From Sphingosinithalassobacter sp. CS137 (GTDB lineage: Bacteria; Pseudomonadota; Alphaproteobacteria; Sphingomonadales; Sphingomonadaceae): DNA of 64,000 nucleotides. The DNA lies in NCBI RefSeq assembly GCF_014334115.1, contig NZ_CP060494.1, positions 2,448,501 to 2,512,500 on the forward strand, in the 5' to 3' direction. The notes under the pieces are model-generated. The model saw nothing but the letters and a program-made list of their open reading frames with translations. It was not told the origin of the DNA and ran no database searches. Shown one piece after another: positions 13,086-21,243 of the stretch; positions within the stretch are counted from its first letter, which is position 1, and the number at the start of each line of letters is the position of its first letter. A program made the translations under genes and the position numbers.

Positions 13086-14156
13086 TCATTTTGCCCGGAT
13101 CACTCCGTCGGCGACTTCGAACCGGGTCACGCGATCGGGCACCGCATCGAACAGTGCCGCTTCGGTACCGGTCATCCACACCTGGCCGCGGCCGGCCAGT
13201 CGCTCGAACAGAGCGGTGCGGCGTAGCGGATCGAGATGCGCCGCCACTTCGTCGAGCAGCAGGGTCGGGGCGCGGCCGGTGCGGTCGGCCACCAGCTCGG
13301 CATGGGCGAGCACGAGCCCCAGCAGCAGCGCCTTTTGTTCGCCGGTCGAGCACAGTTGCGCCGGCTGCGCCTTGGCGCAGTGGGTGACCAGCAGGTCCGC
13401 ACGGTGGGGTCCGGCAAGCGTCCGGCCGGCCGCGGCATCGCGCTGGCGCCCTTCGGCGAGCGTCCGCGCGAGCGACGCGGCATCGCCTTCCCAGCCGTCG
13501 AGTTCCAGTGCCGCCCGCGCGAACGGGCCTTCCGGCGCGGCGGCAAGCCGATCGCCCAATGCGGCGACCGTGTCGCGTCGCGCCTGATCCACCGCCGTGC
13601 CATGCTCGGCCATGCGCGCCTCGAGCGCGCTGAGCCAGCTCCGGTCGGGTGCCGCGTCCTCTGCGAGGATGCGATTGCGCTCGCGCATGGCGGCTTCGTA
13701 GCGCGACGTCTGGCGCGCATGGCCGGGCACCAGCGCCAGAGTGAGCCGGTCGAGGAACCGCCGCCGCTCGCCCGCGGCCTCGACGAACAGCCGGTCCATC
13801 GCGGGCGTGAGCCAAAGCACTGTCAGTCGCTCGGCGAGCGCGGTGGCGGGTGCGAAGGCGCCGTTGATCCGGACGACTCTGCGCTCGGGTGCGGACGGCT
13901 GGGTTCCGGTGCCGATCTCCACGTCGCCGTCGACCACCGCCGCCACGCCGAAACCGCCGCTGCCGCCCTGCCGCGCCATCTCGCTCAGCGCCGCCCGGCG
14001 GAGCCCCCGGCCGGGCGCGAGCAGCGACAGCGCCTCCAGCACATTGGTCTTGCCGGCACCATTGTCTCCGGTCAGCAGGACGAAACCGGGCCCGGGCACG
14101 AGCACGGCATCGGCGTGATTGCGGAAATCGCTGAGCACCAGGCGAGTGAGGGCCAT
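13086..14156 (-). CDS. recF: DNA replication and repair protein RecF
   Basis: 356-residue SMC-like ATPase that loads RecA at single-strand gaps with RecO and RecR. Walker A is GDNGAGKT at residues 30-37, the ABC signature is [11 protein letters not shown], and Walker B is [12 protein letters not shown]. Length matches the family (about 360). It starts with the usual '[12 protein letters not shown]' N-terminus. Classical order is dnaN, recF, gyrB; here dnaN lies 2.3 kb upstream with COQ4 and a plus-strand regulator unit in between. Confidence 0.96.
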   Translation of the reverse strand: MALTRLVLSDFRNHADAVLVPGPGFVLLTGDNGAGKTNVLEALSLLAPGRGLRRAALSEMARQGGSGGFGVAAVVDGDVEIGTGTQPSAPERRVVRINGAFAPATALAERLTVLWLTPAMDRLFVEAAGERRRFLDRLTLALVPGHARQTSRYEAAMRERNRILAEDAAPDRSWLSALEARMAEHGTAVDQARRDTVAALGDRLAAAPEGPFARAALELDGWEGDAASLARTLAEGRQRDAAAGRTLAGPHRADLLVTHCAKAQPAQLCSTGEQKALLLGLVLAHAELVADRTGRAPTLLLDEVAAHLDPLRRTALFERLAGRGQVWMTGTEAALFDAVPDRVTRFEVADGVIRAK

Positions 14157-14269
14157 GGCTTCCCCTAGGACACGGACTTGCCCGGGTACAACGGCTGCGC
14201 GCCGGCGCCTGCCGATCCGCGGCGCCCGCCAACCGGCGCGTGGCGCTTCGAAGGCGCCGCGGCCGCCGA

Positions 14270-15022
14270 TCAGAGTGCGGAGATGCCGGCTTCCGCCAAA
14301 CGTGCCTGGGCCGCCCGATAGCGGACGGGCTCCGCAATGTTCAGCCGCTGCCGCGCCGCTTCGAGCGGCTCGTGCAGCAGCGCCTCATAATCCTCGCCGT
14401 GCAGCCATGCCGCGCGCCTGCCGTGGCGATAGCCCTCGCGGATCGCTCGGACGACTGCGGTGTCGCCGGTGACGCGAAGGCTCTTGAGTCCGCCGCCGGC
14501 GGCGATAAACGCCCAGCCGAGCCCGCCTGTCTGGGCATGGCTGAAGGCGACCAGGCACAGCTCGCCGAGATGTTCGTCGGCCTTGTAGCCGGTCAGCACG
14601 TGCCAGATGTCGTGAATGTCGCGCTCGCGGCGGCCCATCCAGGCATAGGGATGCTCGATATCGCCGTCCTGAAACGCGCCCTCGGCGCGGCTGACTTCGG
14701 CAAGTCCCTGCGCGGTATAGCCGGTCGCGTCCAGAAAGGCGCGATAGGCGGCGCCGACGCTTCCCGCAGGCAGCGAGTCGATGAAGCTGCGATCCGACAG
14801 GCGTTCGGCCAGTTCCAACCGGCGATAGGCGAGGCGCCCGCCGTGCGGCAGCGTCAGCAGCTTGCAATAGTTCTTCTGAGTGACGTCGCCGTTCAGCGCG
14901 CGCATGATGCGGAACACCTGTGTCGTGTCGTCGCCATTCGCGAGCAGGCGGCGCAGTGCTCCCAGCGCAGTGCCCCACTCACGCTTCATCGGGATGCCGG
15001 GATTGATCGGCTGAGTCGCCAT
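14270..15022 (-). CDS. COQ4-family ubiquinone biosynthesis protein
   Basis: 250-residue member of the COQ4 family, which in ubiquinone synthesis supports C1 decarboxylation/hydroxylation steps at the membrane. The metal-binding [10 protein letters not shown] motif with a following conserved Glu (HLGE) is present near residues 135-150. I chose the ATG at 15022 because GAGG lies 9 bases before it and it gives the compact N-terminus [16 protein letters not shown]; a start 19 codons upstream would run through the palindromic operator at 15037-15056. Some alphaproteobacterial COQ4-like genes serve accessory roles, so the pathway assignment is by family only. Confidence 0.85.
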   Translation of the reverse strand: MATQPINPGIPMKREWGTALGALRRLLANGDDTTQVFRIMRALNGDVTQKNYCKLLTLPHGGRLAYRRLELAERLSDRSFIDSLPAGSVGAAYRAFLDATGYTAQGLAEVSRAEGAFQDGDIEHPYAWMGRRERDIHDIWHVLTGYKADEHLGELCLVAFSHAQTGGLGWAFIAAGGGLKSLRVTGDTAVVRAIREGYRHGRRAAWLHGEDYEALLHEPLEAARQRLNIAEPVRYRAAQARLAEAGISAL

Positions 15023-15036
15023 GCTTCGCCTCGCTG

Positions 15037-15056
15037 TATTGACAATGATGTTAATA
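15037..15056. promoter_or_regulatory. Palindromic operator upstream of COQ4-family gene
   Basis: TATTGACA - ATGA - TGTTAATA: two 8-base arms, inverted, with one mismatch, centred 25 bases before the COQ4-family start codon. The size, spacing and TTGACA/TGTTAA half-sites resemble operators of TetR-type repressors. TTGACA also looks like a -35 box, but no -10 follows it at the right distance on either strand. No regulator gene of that type is in the window, so this would be a site for a distant regulator. Confidence 0.45.
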
Positions 15057-15154
15057 GGCGACTTCGGCGAAAGCTTCAATAACGCAGGCGGTTTACTGGA
15101 CAGGCCTCGCCGCTCGGACTAGCGGCCGCATTCACGACAGGAGCCTTCCAAAAC

Positions 15155-15514
15155 ATGGGTTCATCGCTTTTCTGGAGGGCTGCCTTCGCTGCCGCGTTTT
15201 GCTTTGCGGTGATCATGGCGAGCCTTCCCCATCCTCCCGCGCTGCCTGGTGAACCGCAGGACAAGCTCCAGCACATCGCGGTATTTGCGGTGTTGACGTT
15301 GCTCGCCACGCTGGGCTGGCCGCGGCAACGCGCGTGGCGGATCGCGCTCGCCCTGTCGCTGGTCGGTGCCGCGATCGAGCTCATCCAGATGATCCCGGCG
15401 CTGCATCGCGACGCCGAGTTCGCCGACTGGGTGGCCGACACCGCCGCGATCCTCGTCACGCTGCTGCTGATGCAAGGATGGCGGCGCATAAGCGCCGGTG
15501 TCCAGAGCTCTTGA
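15155..15514 (+). CDS. VanZ-like small membrane protein
   Basis: 119-residue protein with about four hydrophobic segments. The motif DKLQHIAVFAVLTLLATLGWP followed by 'AIELIQMIPALHRDAEFADWVADTAAILV' is the VanZ-like pattern (a DK..H...F region, then E..Q near a polar loop with D..D). Function of these proteins is unknown outside the teicoplanin-resistance example; here it is probably an inner-membrane protein with a housekeeping or envelope role. Its last codons overlap the first of three operator-like repeats that lead to the next gene. Confidence 0.7.
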   Translation: MGSSLFWRAAFAAAFCFAVIMASLPHPPALPGEPQDKLQHIAVFAVLTLLATLGWPRQRAWRIALALSLVGAAIELIQMIPALHRDAEFADWVADTAAILVTLLLMQGWRRISAGVQSS

Positions 15515-15567
15515 CAAAGACCGCGAATCAGTCAAGAACTCTTGTCATTAAGACCAGAGCTCTTGAC
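15502..15567 (+). promoter_or_regulatory. Three-site operator array before the XRE regulator
   Basis: Three copies of an element with core CTCTTG: CCAGAGCTCTTGAC at 15502-15515, GTCAAGAACTCTTGTC at 15531-15546, and CCAGAGCTCTTGAC at 15554-15567. Copies 1 and 3 are identical over 14 bases; copy 2 is a near-palindrome (CAAGA..TCTTG). The cores are 31 and 21 bases apart, close to three and two helical turns, so all three sites would lie on one face of the DNA. This suggests cooperative binding, most simply autoregulation by the XRE protein encoded 30 bases downstream. The first copy lies inside the end of the VanZ-like gene. Confidence 0.55.
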
Positions 15568-15596
15568 GCGGTCGTTGAGATACGGAGCGCCCAGCC

Positions 15597-15809
15597 GTGA
15601 AGAACCGTTTGCGGATCCTGCGTGCCGAACGCGGGATGAGCCAGGGCGTCCTGGCGCAGCGGCTTGGCGTGTCCCGCCAGACGATCAACGCGGTCGAGAC
15701 CGACAAATATGACCCCAGCCTGCCGCTCGCTCTGCGGATGGCGAAACTGTTCGGAGTGCCTGTCGATGCGATCTTCCTTGATGACTGGGAGCCACCCCAT
15801 GACGCCTGA
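15597..15809 (+). CDS. XRE-family (Cro/C1-type) transcriptional regulator
   Basis: 70-residue protein made of little more than one helix-turn-helix domain: NRLRILRAERGMSQGVLAQRLGVSRQTINAVETDKYDPSLPLALRMAKLFGVPVDAIF. It starts with GTG; GGAG lies about 10 bases upstream. This short form belongs to the YozG/compact XRE group often paired with a membrane protein gene, as here: the next gene starts inside its last codons (11-base overlap), indicating translational coupling. It is likely to bind the three-site array just upstream and control its own operon. Confidence 0.88.
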   Translation: MKNRLRILRAERGMSQGVLAQRLGVSRQTINAVETDKYDPSLPLALRMAKLFGVPVDAIFLDDWEPPHDA

Positions 15810-16452
15810 CGCCTCCTCCCGGGCCGGCCGCCGCCTGCTCAAGAATTTCGCTCTCGGGCTGCCTGCGGGGGCGTTGATCGGATTTCTGCTGGCCCGGTTC
15901 GACCTGATCGAGTGGATCGAGAGCTGGAGGGCCGAGAATGTGGCGGCGCTGGTGCTCGCCGCAATGCTGGCGTTCACTGCGCTGGTCATCGCCTGGGCGA
16001 CAACCTGCGAGAAGCGGATGCGACGGCTCGCCGGACCTCGCGATCCGGCCGAGCCGCTCGACGCTGGTGTGATCTCGTCCGCGCGCAGCCAGGCCGGGCT
16101 GCTTCTGGTGGCCGCGGCGACGCTGGTGATACCGCCCGTCGCGGAGGAACTGGGTTGGGCGATCAGTCTGCGGCAGGCAGCGATGGTGGCGATCGTCCTG
16201 CTTACGCTGTTCTGCGCCTGGCAGAGCTGGCGAGTCTACCGGCTCGGGGATGAGCTCATGCGGGCGGCGATCGTCAGTTCCGCCGCCGTGGCCTATTTCG
16301 CCGGATCGACGTTTGTCTTTGTCTGGGCATGCGCGGTGAAGCTGGGACTGCTGCCGGAAATCGGCAGCTGGACGATCGTGCTGGTGCTCACCTGCGTGTC
16401 GCTGGTCTGCTCGACGGTCGTGCAGCTTCGCCGAGGATTGGTGCCCGACTGA
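15799..16452 (+). CDS. Membrane protein coupled to the XRE regulator
   Basis: 217-residue protein with about six hydrophobic segments in three pairs (around residues 15-30, 45-65, 90-112, 120-142, 155-175 and 185-207) and a charged cytosolic loop between the first pair and the second (CEKRMRRLAGPRDPAEP). No enzymatic motif is visible. ATG at 15799 has GGGAG seven bases upstream and overlaps the regulator gene by 11 bases. Pairs of a compact XRE regulator and a polytopic membrane protein are common in sphingomonads and other bacteria; the membrane protein may sense a signal or be the regulated product. Function unknown. Confidence 0.72.
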   Translation: MTPDASSRAGRRLLKNFALGLPAGALIGFLLARFDLIEWIESWRAENVAALVLAAMLAFTALVIAWATTCEKRMRRLAGPRDPAEPLDAGVISSARSQAGLLLVAAATLVIPPVAEELGWAISLRQAAMVAIVLLTLFCAWQSWRVYRLGDELMRAAIVSSAAVAYFAGSTFVFVWACAVKLGLLPEIGSWTIVLVLTCVSLVCSTVVQLRRGLVPD

Positions 16453-16460
16453 CTCTGGAA

Positions 16461-16496
16461 GGGGAGCGCCCGGCGAGCGCTTGCCGGGCGCTCCCC
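16461..16496. terminator. Terminator hairpin between convergent genes
   Basis: Perfect 14-base stem (GGGGAGCGCCCGGC and its complement) with an 8-base loop, filling the 45-base gap between the stop codons of the XRE-coupled membrane protein gene and dnaN. It can serve both strands. There is no long T-run, only CCCCTC after it. Confidence 0.6.
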
Positions 16497-16497
16497 C

Positions 16498-17610
16498 TCA
16501 AACCCGCATCGGCATCAGCACGTACAGCGCGGGCGACTTGTCGTTCTCGCGGATCAGAGTGGGCGCCGAGGCGTCGGCGAGATGGACCTCTACCGTATCC
16601 CCTTCGATCTGGCCGAGAATGTCCATCAGATAGCGGCTGTTGAAGCCGATCTCGAACGGCGATGCGGCATAGTCGCCGGGGACTTCCTCGGCGGCGGCGC
16701 CATTTTCCGGGCTGGTGACCGAAAGCACGACCTTGTCGCGCTCAAGCGCCATCTTCACGGCGCGGGTTTTCTCGGTGGCGATCGTCGAGACGCGATCGAC
16801 GCCTGCCATCAGCGCCTTGGGATCGAGCTTGAGCAGCTTGTCGTTCCCCGTCGGGATGACGCGGCTGTAATCGGGGAAGGTGCCGTCGATCAGCTTGGAC
16901 GTGAGGATCGCCTGCCCGAGATCGAACCGGATCTTCGATCCCGAAAGCGAGACGCCCACCGACCCGTCGACATCCTCGAGCAGCTTGCGCAGTTCGGCCA
17001 CGCATTTGCGCGGCACGATCACGTCGGGCATCGCTTCGGCGCCGTCGGGGCGGGCGACGGTGACGCGCGCCAGCCGGTGCCCGTCGGTCGCGGCCGCGCG
17101 CAGCAGCGGAGTCGCGTCGTCGGAGACGTGGAAGAAGATGCCGTTCAGATAGTAGCGGGTCTCTTCGGTCGAGATGGCGAAGCGCGTCTTGTCGATGATC
17201 TGCTTCAGGATCTCGGCCGATAGTTCGAAGGTCGTCGGCAGTTCGCCCTCGGCGATCACCGGAAAATCGTCGCGCGGCAGTGTCGCCAGGCTGAACTTGG
17301 CGCGGCCGGCAGTCACGTGGATGCGCCCTTCGGCGGCGGAGAGCTCGACCTGCGCGCCCTCCGGCAGCTTGCGGACGATATCGAACAGCGTGTGCGCCGA
17401 GACGGTGATCGCGCCGGGCTGATCGACCGCGGCAGGAATGGTTTCGTCGATCTGCAAATCGAGGTCGGTCGCCATCAGCCGCATCGCGCCCGAGGCCTGC
17501 GCCTCGATCAGCACGTTGGACAAAATGGGTATCGTGTTGCGCCGCTCGACCACCGACTGGACGTGGGAGAGCCCCCTCAAGAGCGTTGCACGTTCGATCG
17601 TCGCCTTCAT
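16498..17610 (-). CDS. dnaN: DNA polymerase III subunit beta (sliding clamp)
   Basis: 370-residue ring-forming processivity clamp of the replicative polymerase. The three repeated clamp domains are recognisable: the N-terminus 'MKATIERATLLRGLSHVQSVVERRNTIPILSNVLIEA', the middle region with RYYLNGIFFH and DGHRLA, and the C-terminal YLMDIL..I.GDTVEVHLADASAP followed by the final ALYVLMPMRV. Length is normal. No dnaA or cluster of DnaA boxes is visible next to it, so the window gives no evidence for an origin here. Confidence 0.97.
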   Translation of the reverse strand: MKATIERATLLRGLSHVQSVVERRNTIPILSNVLIEAQASGAMRLMATDLDLQIDETIPAAVDQPGAITVSAHTLFDIVRKLPEGAQVELSAAEGRIHVTAGRAKFSLATLPRDDFPVIAEGELPTTFELSAEILKQIIDKTRFAISTEETRYYLNGIFFHVSDDATPLLRAAATDGHRLARVTVARPDGAEAMPDVIVPRKCVAELRKLLEDVDGSVGVSLSGSKIRFDLGQAILTSKLIDGTFPDYSRVIPTGNDKLLKLDPKALMAGVDRVSTIATEKTRAVKMALERDKVVLSVTSPENGAAAEEVPGDYAASPFEIGFNSRYLMDILGQIEGDTVEVHLADASAPTLIRENDKSPALYVLMPMRV

Positions 17611-17700
17611 TTCACAACCCCCGGGCCGCCGCCCTCAAACCCCCACCAAGCACCTTCGTTCGCGGCCGGTGGCAATGCGCCGTTCAGCATCTCTAGCGCG

Positions 17701-17729
17701 AAAAAGGGCCGGAGCAAGCGCTCCGGCCC
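17701..17729 (-). terminator. Rho-independent terminator of the outer-membrane protein gene
   Basis: On the minus strand a 10-base perfect stem (GGGCCGGAGC / GCTCCGGCCC) with a four-base loop is followed directly by TTTTT, 32 bases after the stop of the outer-membrane protein gene. Confidence 0.85.
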
Positions 17730-17760
17730 TTCCTGCTCCGCAAAATTGCGGAAACGTGCC

Positions 17761-18420
17761 TCAGAAGCGGAAGCCGACGCCCGCAACGACCTGGTGCCGG
17801 TCCGTATCGACTTCGAACGCGCTCGTGGTCGAGCCGTCGAAGAACTCGAAATCGGCTTCGGTGTAGTTCGAGTAGCGATACTCGAGCTTCGCGAAGGTAT
17901 TGGTGCCGAAGGTCCGCTCCACACCCGCGCCGACGCGCCAGCCGTCCAGCTCGAAATTCTCGTCGAGTTCGGTCGTGCCGTCGGTGGCGAGCACGTTCAG
18001 TCGTGCATTCGTATAGCCGCCCTTGGCGTAGAGCAGCGTGCCCGGGGCGACGATGCCGCCGATGCGGACGCCGGCATAGATGTCGCGGTCGGTCGCTACT
18101 TCGCCGTAGCCGAAGTAGCTGGGGTCGGTGCTGTCCATCTCGACCTTGCCGGTCGAATCGGTCAGCTCGACCTCGGCACCGGCGACGACGCCGCCGAGAT
18201 TGAAGTCGTAGCCGGCCTCGATGCCATAGAGGAAGCCGTCGACGGTCTGATCGTCGCCGTCGAGATCTGAATCCTCGGTGCTGCCGGGGCGGATGCCGTC
18301 ATAGCCGCCGAGCACGCTGATCCGCGGACCGGTGAAAGTCGGATCATAGGACTGGGCCGCGGCGGGAGCGGCAAGCGCCGTGGTGCTGACGAGCGCGGCG
18401 GCGAGAATTGCGTTACGCAT
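17761..18420 (-). CDS. Outer-membrane beta-barrel protein (OmpA/porin-like family)
   Basis: 219 residues: signal peptide (TTALAAPAAAQS, cleavage near residue 23), then an eight-stranded barrel pattern with alternating hydrophobic residues, opening with GPRISVLGGYDGI and ending in the classical aromatic C-terminus (RHQVVAGVGFRF). The segments 'GIEAGYDFNLGGVVAGAEVELTDS', 'GVRIGGIVAPGTLLYAKGGYTNARL' and 'WRVGAGVERTFGTNTFAKLEYRYSNY' match the Omp25/OmpW-like opacity porin group. Probably a structural outer-membrane protein. GGAG lies 8 bases before the ATG, a strong terminator follows the gene, and the upstream region holds an 11-base inverted repeat and a possible leader ORF, which suggests regulated or abundant expression. 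Confidence 0.85.
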   Translation of the reverse strand: MRNAILAAALVSTTALAAPAAAQSYDPTFTGPRISVLGGYDGIRPGSTEDSDLDGDDQTVDGFLYGIEAGYDFNLGGVVAGAEVELTDSTGKVEMDSTDPSYFGYGEVATDRDIYAGVRIGGIVAPGTLLYAKGGYTNARLNVLATDGTTELDENFELDGWRVGAGVERTFGTNTFAKLEYRYSNYTEADFEFFDGSTTSAFEVDTDRHQVVAGVGFRF

Positions 18421-18504
18421 GTACGGTACTCCAAAGAAAACGCGTTACGGTACTGGCTCGCGAAAAATTGCGAGCGGGGCGATGAATCGTTTGCGGGCGG
18501 CGGA

Positions 18505-18554
18505 TGTTGCATGAACGCCAGATAAACGATGGAATCCGTTGCTTTCATGCAACA
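18505..18554. promoter_or_regulatory. Inverted repeat upstream of the outer-membrane protein gene
   Basis: TGTTGCATGAA at 18505-18515 and its exact complement TTCATGCAACA at 18544-18554, 28 bases apart, located 85-134 bases before the outer-membrane protein start codon. It could be a two-site operator or the base of an RNA stem in the leader. The whole gap 18421-18789 otherwise holds only the short ORF at 18579-18647. Confidence 0.45.
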
Positions 18555-18578
18555 CATGCGCGCCCGGTGATCGGCTCC

Positions 18579-18647
18579 TCAGCGAGCCGTTGCGGCCTCT
18601 CCGGCGGCAGTCGTGCCGCGCCGCGCGGTGAGAAGGTGCATGCCCAT
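18579..18647 (-). CDS. Possible 22-residue leader peptide or microprotein
   Basis: Short frame MGMHLLTARRGTTAAGEAATAR ending in TGA, preceded by GGGAG eight bases before its ATG (a second in-frame ATG is two codons later). It lies on the same strand as the outer-membrane protein gene, 159 bases upstream, before the inverted repeat. Good ribosome site and isolated position support translation; no family is recognised. It may be a leader peptide controlling the downstream gene or a free microprotein, or chance. Confidence 0.3.
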   Translation of the reverse strand: MGMHLLTARRGTTAAGEAATAR

Positions 18648-18789
18648 TTTCGTACTCCCTGTGGACTGTCATTGCGGACCTGAACGGCCGCTGCTGTGCT
18701 ACTCGCCTGAGTCACCTGTTTGTTTCCTGAACGAAACGAGGCAGAAAAAAGGCGTTGCTATCGGCAGCGAGCCTGGAGACTAGAGGGGC

Positions 18790-19443
18790 ATGACTGATGC
18801 CGCCGCTCGCAAAGGCCGTGACTTCATCGCCCGCCACGGCGAAACCGTGTTCAATGCCGCGCGCCGGATGCAGGGGGACCACGTCCATACGCCGCTCACC
18901 CGTGCGGGATTCGAGCAGGCGAACGCGATGGGGGCCGCGCTGCGCAACCTGCTGGGCGTGCGGCCCGCGATCACGCTCTGGGCTTCGCCTGCCGGCAGGG
19001 CGCTGCAGACACTCGCGGTGATCGCCGAGCATCTCGAGCTCGACTGGCACGGGGCGCGTACCGACTCGCGACTCGTGGAGATCGGCATGGGCGCGTGGAG
19101 CGGACGCTATTATGCCGATCTGGCGCAGGAGAGCGGCAGCGTGCTCGATCCCGAGCACAATCTCTACGTCCGCCAGCCGCCAGGGGGCGAATGGTATGAT
19201 GCGATCGCGGCGCGAGTCGGCGCCTGGGCCGCGGATACGGCGGATGATCCGGGCGATCGGCTGGTCATCATGCACGGCATGTCGAGCCGTGTGCTGCGGG
19301 GAGTGCTCACCGGAGCGGATGTGTTGCCGCGTTTCGCTGCGCCGGTCGCGCCCGATCTGCCGCAGGGCTCGATCGTGCGAATCGAGGCTGGCGTGGAAAC
19401 CGTGGCCCACCTCGGCGGCGGGCGAGGCGGCGTGCCAGCGTGA
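18790..19443 (+). CDS. Histidine phosphatase family protein (phosphoglycerate mutase-like)
   Basis: 217 residues with the catalytic RHGE motif at the N-terminus (FIARHGETVFNAARRMQG, His near residue 15), a second catalytic region around SPAGRALQTL, the acid residue in RLVEIGMGAWSGR, and the closing His in VIMHGMSSRVLRG. Enzymes of this family transfer or hydrolyse phosphate through a phosphohistidine; whether this one is a mutase or a broad phosphatase cannot be told. Cytoplasmic, no signal peptide. Its stop codon overlaps the start of the next gene (TGATG), so the two are translationally coupled. Confidence 0.88.
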   Translation: MTDAAARKGRDFIARHGETVFNAARRMQGDHVHTPLTRAGFEQANAMGAALRNLLGVRPAITLWASPAGRALQTLAVIAEHLELDWHGARTDSRLVEIGMGAWSGRYYADLAQESGSVLDPEHNLYVRQPPGGEWYDAIAARVGAWAADTADDPGDRLVIMHGMSSRVLRGVLTGADVLPRFAAPVAPDLPQGSIVRIEAGVETVAHLGGGRGGVPA

Positions 19444-19922
19444 TGCTGTCTCTGCTGCTGGGGGGCGCGATTGCGCTCCAGGCTGTCCCGCAAGGGCGTG
19501 AAGCGTTGGGCGTGTTCGAGAGCTGGGGCGCATTTCGTGATCCCTCGCCGCTGCGCTGTTTTGCGATTGCCGAGCCGGTGCGCAGCCGCGCGCGCGATCC
19601 CCGTCCCTTCGCCAGCATCGCCAACTGGCCGGGCGAGGGCGTCCGAAACCAGCTCCACATTCGTCTCAGCCGACAGCGCCATCCGCGCGCGCAAGTGACG
19701 CTTTCGGTTGGCGAGCGGCGATTCGAACTCGTCTCGGGCGAGCGGGACGCCTGGGCGCCGGACCCGCGGACCGACGCAGCGATCGTCTCCGCGATGCGCG
19801 GGGCGCGCAGCATGAGCGTCGAATCGACCGGGATGAACGGCCGCCCGTTCGTCGACGTCTATGCGCTGCAGGGCGCCGCCACTGCGATCGACGCGGCGGC
19901 TCTGGGGTGCGTGGGCCGCTGA
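19443..19922 (+). CDS. IalB-like exported protein
   Basis: 159 residues with an N-terminal signal peptide (MLSLLLGGAIALQAVPQG). The motif 'GVFESWGAFRDPSPLRCFAIAEP' followed by 'RHPRAQVTLSVGERRFELVSGERDAWAP' is the invasion-associated locus B (IalB) pattern, in which a W..F/C..I core is followed by small beta strands. The single Cys pair is conserved (RCFAIAEP and ALGCVGR). IalB proteins are common in free-living alphaproteobacteria, so the name does not imply virulence. ATG overlaps the stop of the phosphatase gene by one base, indicating coupling between a cytoplasmic phosphatase and a periplasmic protein. Confidence 0.68.
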   Translation: MLSLLLGGAIALQAVPQGREALGVFESWGAFRDPSPLRCFAIAEPVRSRARDPRPFASIANWPGEGVRNQLHIRLSRQRHPRAQVTLSVGERRFELVSGERDAWAPDPRTDAAIVSAMRGARSMSVESTGMNGRPFVDVYALQGAATAIDAAALGCVGR

Positions 19923-19982
19923 CTTCCCGCAGCCGCCGGTCGGGGAGTGGAATTTCGCCCGGGAATCGCCTATATGCCGCCG

Positions 19983-21191
19983 ATGCAAACAGCGCAGCCG
20001 CTTTCGATGCCCATCCCGGGGCACATTGATCCCGTGCCCGTTCCGCGTGCGCCCGCTGCCCGCGCGGATGGTCGAGTCGATCTGATCGGTCTTTCGAAGG
20101 ATGGTCTTCGCGAAGCGCTGAGCGCCGCCGGCATGGAGCCGAAGCAGGCGAAGCTGCGCGCGAAGCAGCTCTGGCACTGGATCTACAATCGCGGCGCCAC
20201 CGAATTCGCGGCGATGACCGATATCGCCAAGGCGCAGCACCCCTGGCTGGCCGAGCGGTTCGTGATCGGCCGTCCCGAGGTGATCGAGGCGCAGGTCTCG
20301 ACCGACGGAACGCGCAAGTGGCTGCTGCGCTCGCCCGATGGCCAGGATTACGAGATGGTGTTCATCCCCGATGCGGACCGGGGAACGCTGTGCGTGTCGA
20401 GCCAGGTGGGCTGCACGCTCAATTGCCGTTTCTGCCACACCGGAACGATGCGGCTGGTGCGGAACCTCACTGCCGGTGAGATCGTGGGTCAGGTGATGCT
20501 GGCGCGCGATTCGCTCGGCGAATGGCCGAGCCAGCCCGAGGGGCGGATGCTGACCAACATCGTCATGATGGGGATGGGCGAGCCGCTCTATAACTTCGAC
20601 AACGTCCGCGACGCGCTCAAGCTGGTGATGGATGGCGACGGACTGGCGCTCTCCAAGCGCCGGATTACGCTGTCGACCAGCGGCGTCGTGCCGATGATGG
20701 CACGCTGCGGCGAGGAAATCGGAGTCAACCTAGCCGTGTCGCTGCATGCCGTGACCAAGGAAGTGCGCGACGAGATCGTCCCCCTCAATCGCAAATACGG
20801 CATCGAGGAACTGTTGCAGGCCTGCGCCGACTATCCGGGCGCGAACAATGCGCGGCGGATCACCTTCGAATATGTCATGCTGAAGGACAAGAACGACAGC
20901 GACGCCGACGCGCGCGAGCTCGTTCGGCTGATCCGCAAGTACAAGCTGCCCGCCAAGGTGAACCTCATCCCGTTCAATCCCTGGCCCGGCGCACCCTATG
21001 ACACTTCGACTCCCGAGCGGATCCGCTCCTTCTCGAACATCGTGTTCGAAGCGGGCATTTCCGCTCCGGTGCGGACGCCGCGCGGCCGGGACATCGACGC
21101 CGCCTGCGGCCAGCTGAAGACCGCGGCGGAGAAGAAGTCGCGCGCCGAGCTCGACCGGCTGGCCGAAGAAAAGCAGGTGGCGCTCGGATAG
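19983..21191 (+). CDS. rlmN: Dual-specificity 23S rRNA/tRNA adenine-C2 methyltransferase
   Basis: Radical-SAM enzyme methylating A2503 of 23S rRNA and A37 of some tRNAs. The cluster motif C.NCRFCHTG is at the centre (near residue 145), followed by [12 protein letters not shown] and the C-terminal region with [15 protein letters not shown] that holds the methyl-carrying cysteine. About 402 residues, slightly longer than E. coli RlmN because of a proline-rich N-terminus. Start is uncertain: ATGs at 19974 and 19983 and a GTG at 19947 are all in frame; GGGA lies 9 bases before 19974. Confidence 0.95.
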   Translation: MQTAQPLSMPIPGHIDPVPVPRAPAARADGRVDLIGLSKDGLREALSAAGMEPKQAKLRAKQLWHWIYNRGATEFAAMTDIAKAQHPWLAERFVIGRPEVIEAQVSTDGTRKWLLRSPDGQDYEMVFIPDADRGTLCVSSQVGCTLNCRFCHTGTMRLVRNLTAGEIVGQVMLARDSLGEWPSQPEGRMLTNIVMMGMGEPLYNFDNVRDALKLVMDGDGLALSKRRITLSTSGVVPMMARCGEEIGVNLAVSLHAVTKEVRDEIVPLNRKYGIEELLQACADYPGANNARRITFEYVMLKDKNDSDADARELVRLIRKYKLPAKVNLIPFNPWPGAPYDTSTPERIRSFSNIVFEAGISAPVRTPRGRDIDAACGQLKTAAEKKSRAELDRLAEEKQVALG

Positions 21192-21243
21192 GGGTGGCGA
21201 TCGTTCCGCCTTCTCTCACGCCGCAGCGGAAGGAGGCAATCGC

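Noticed and set aside
15039..15044. TTGACA as a -35 promoter box
   Set aside because: No -10 hexamer at 16-18 bases on either strand; the palindromic setting explains it better as an operator.
16498..17760. Replication origin next to dnaN
   Set aside because: No dnaA, no cluster of DnaA boxes and no AT-rich unwinding region seen.
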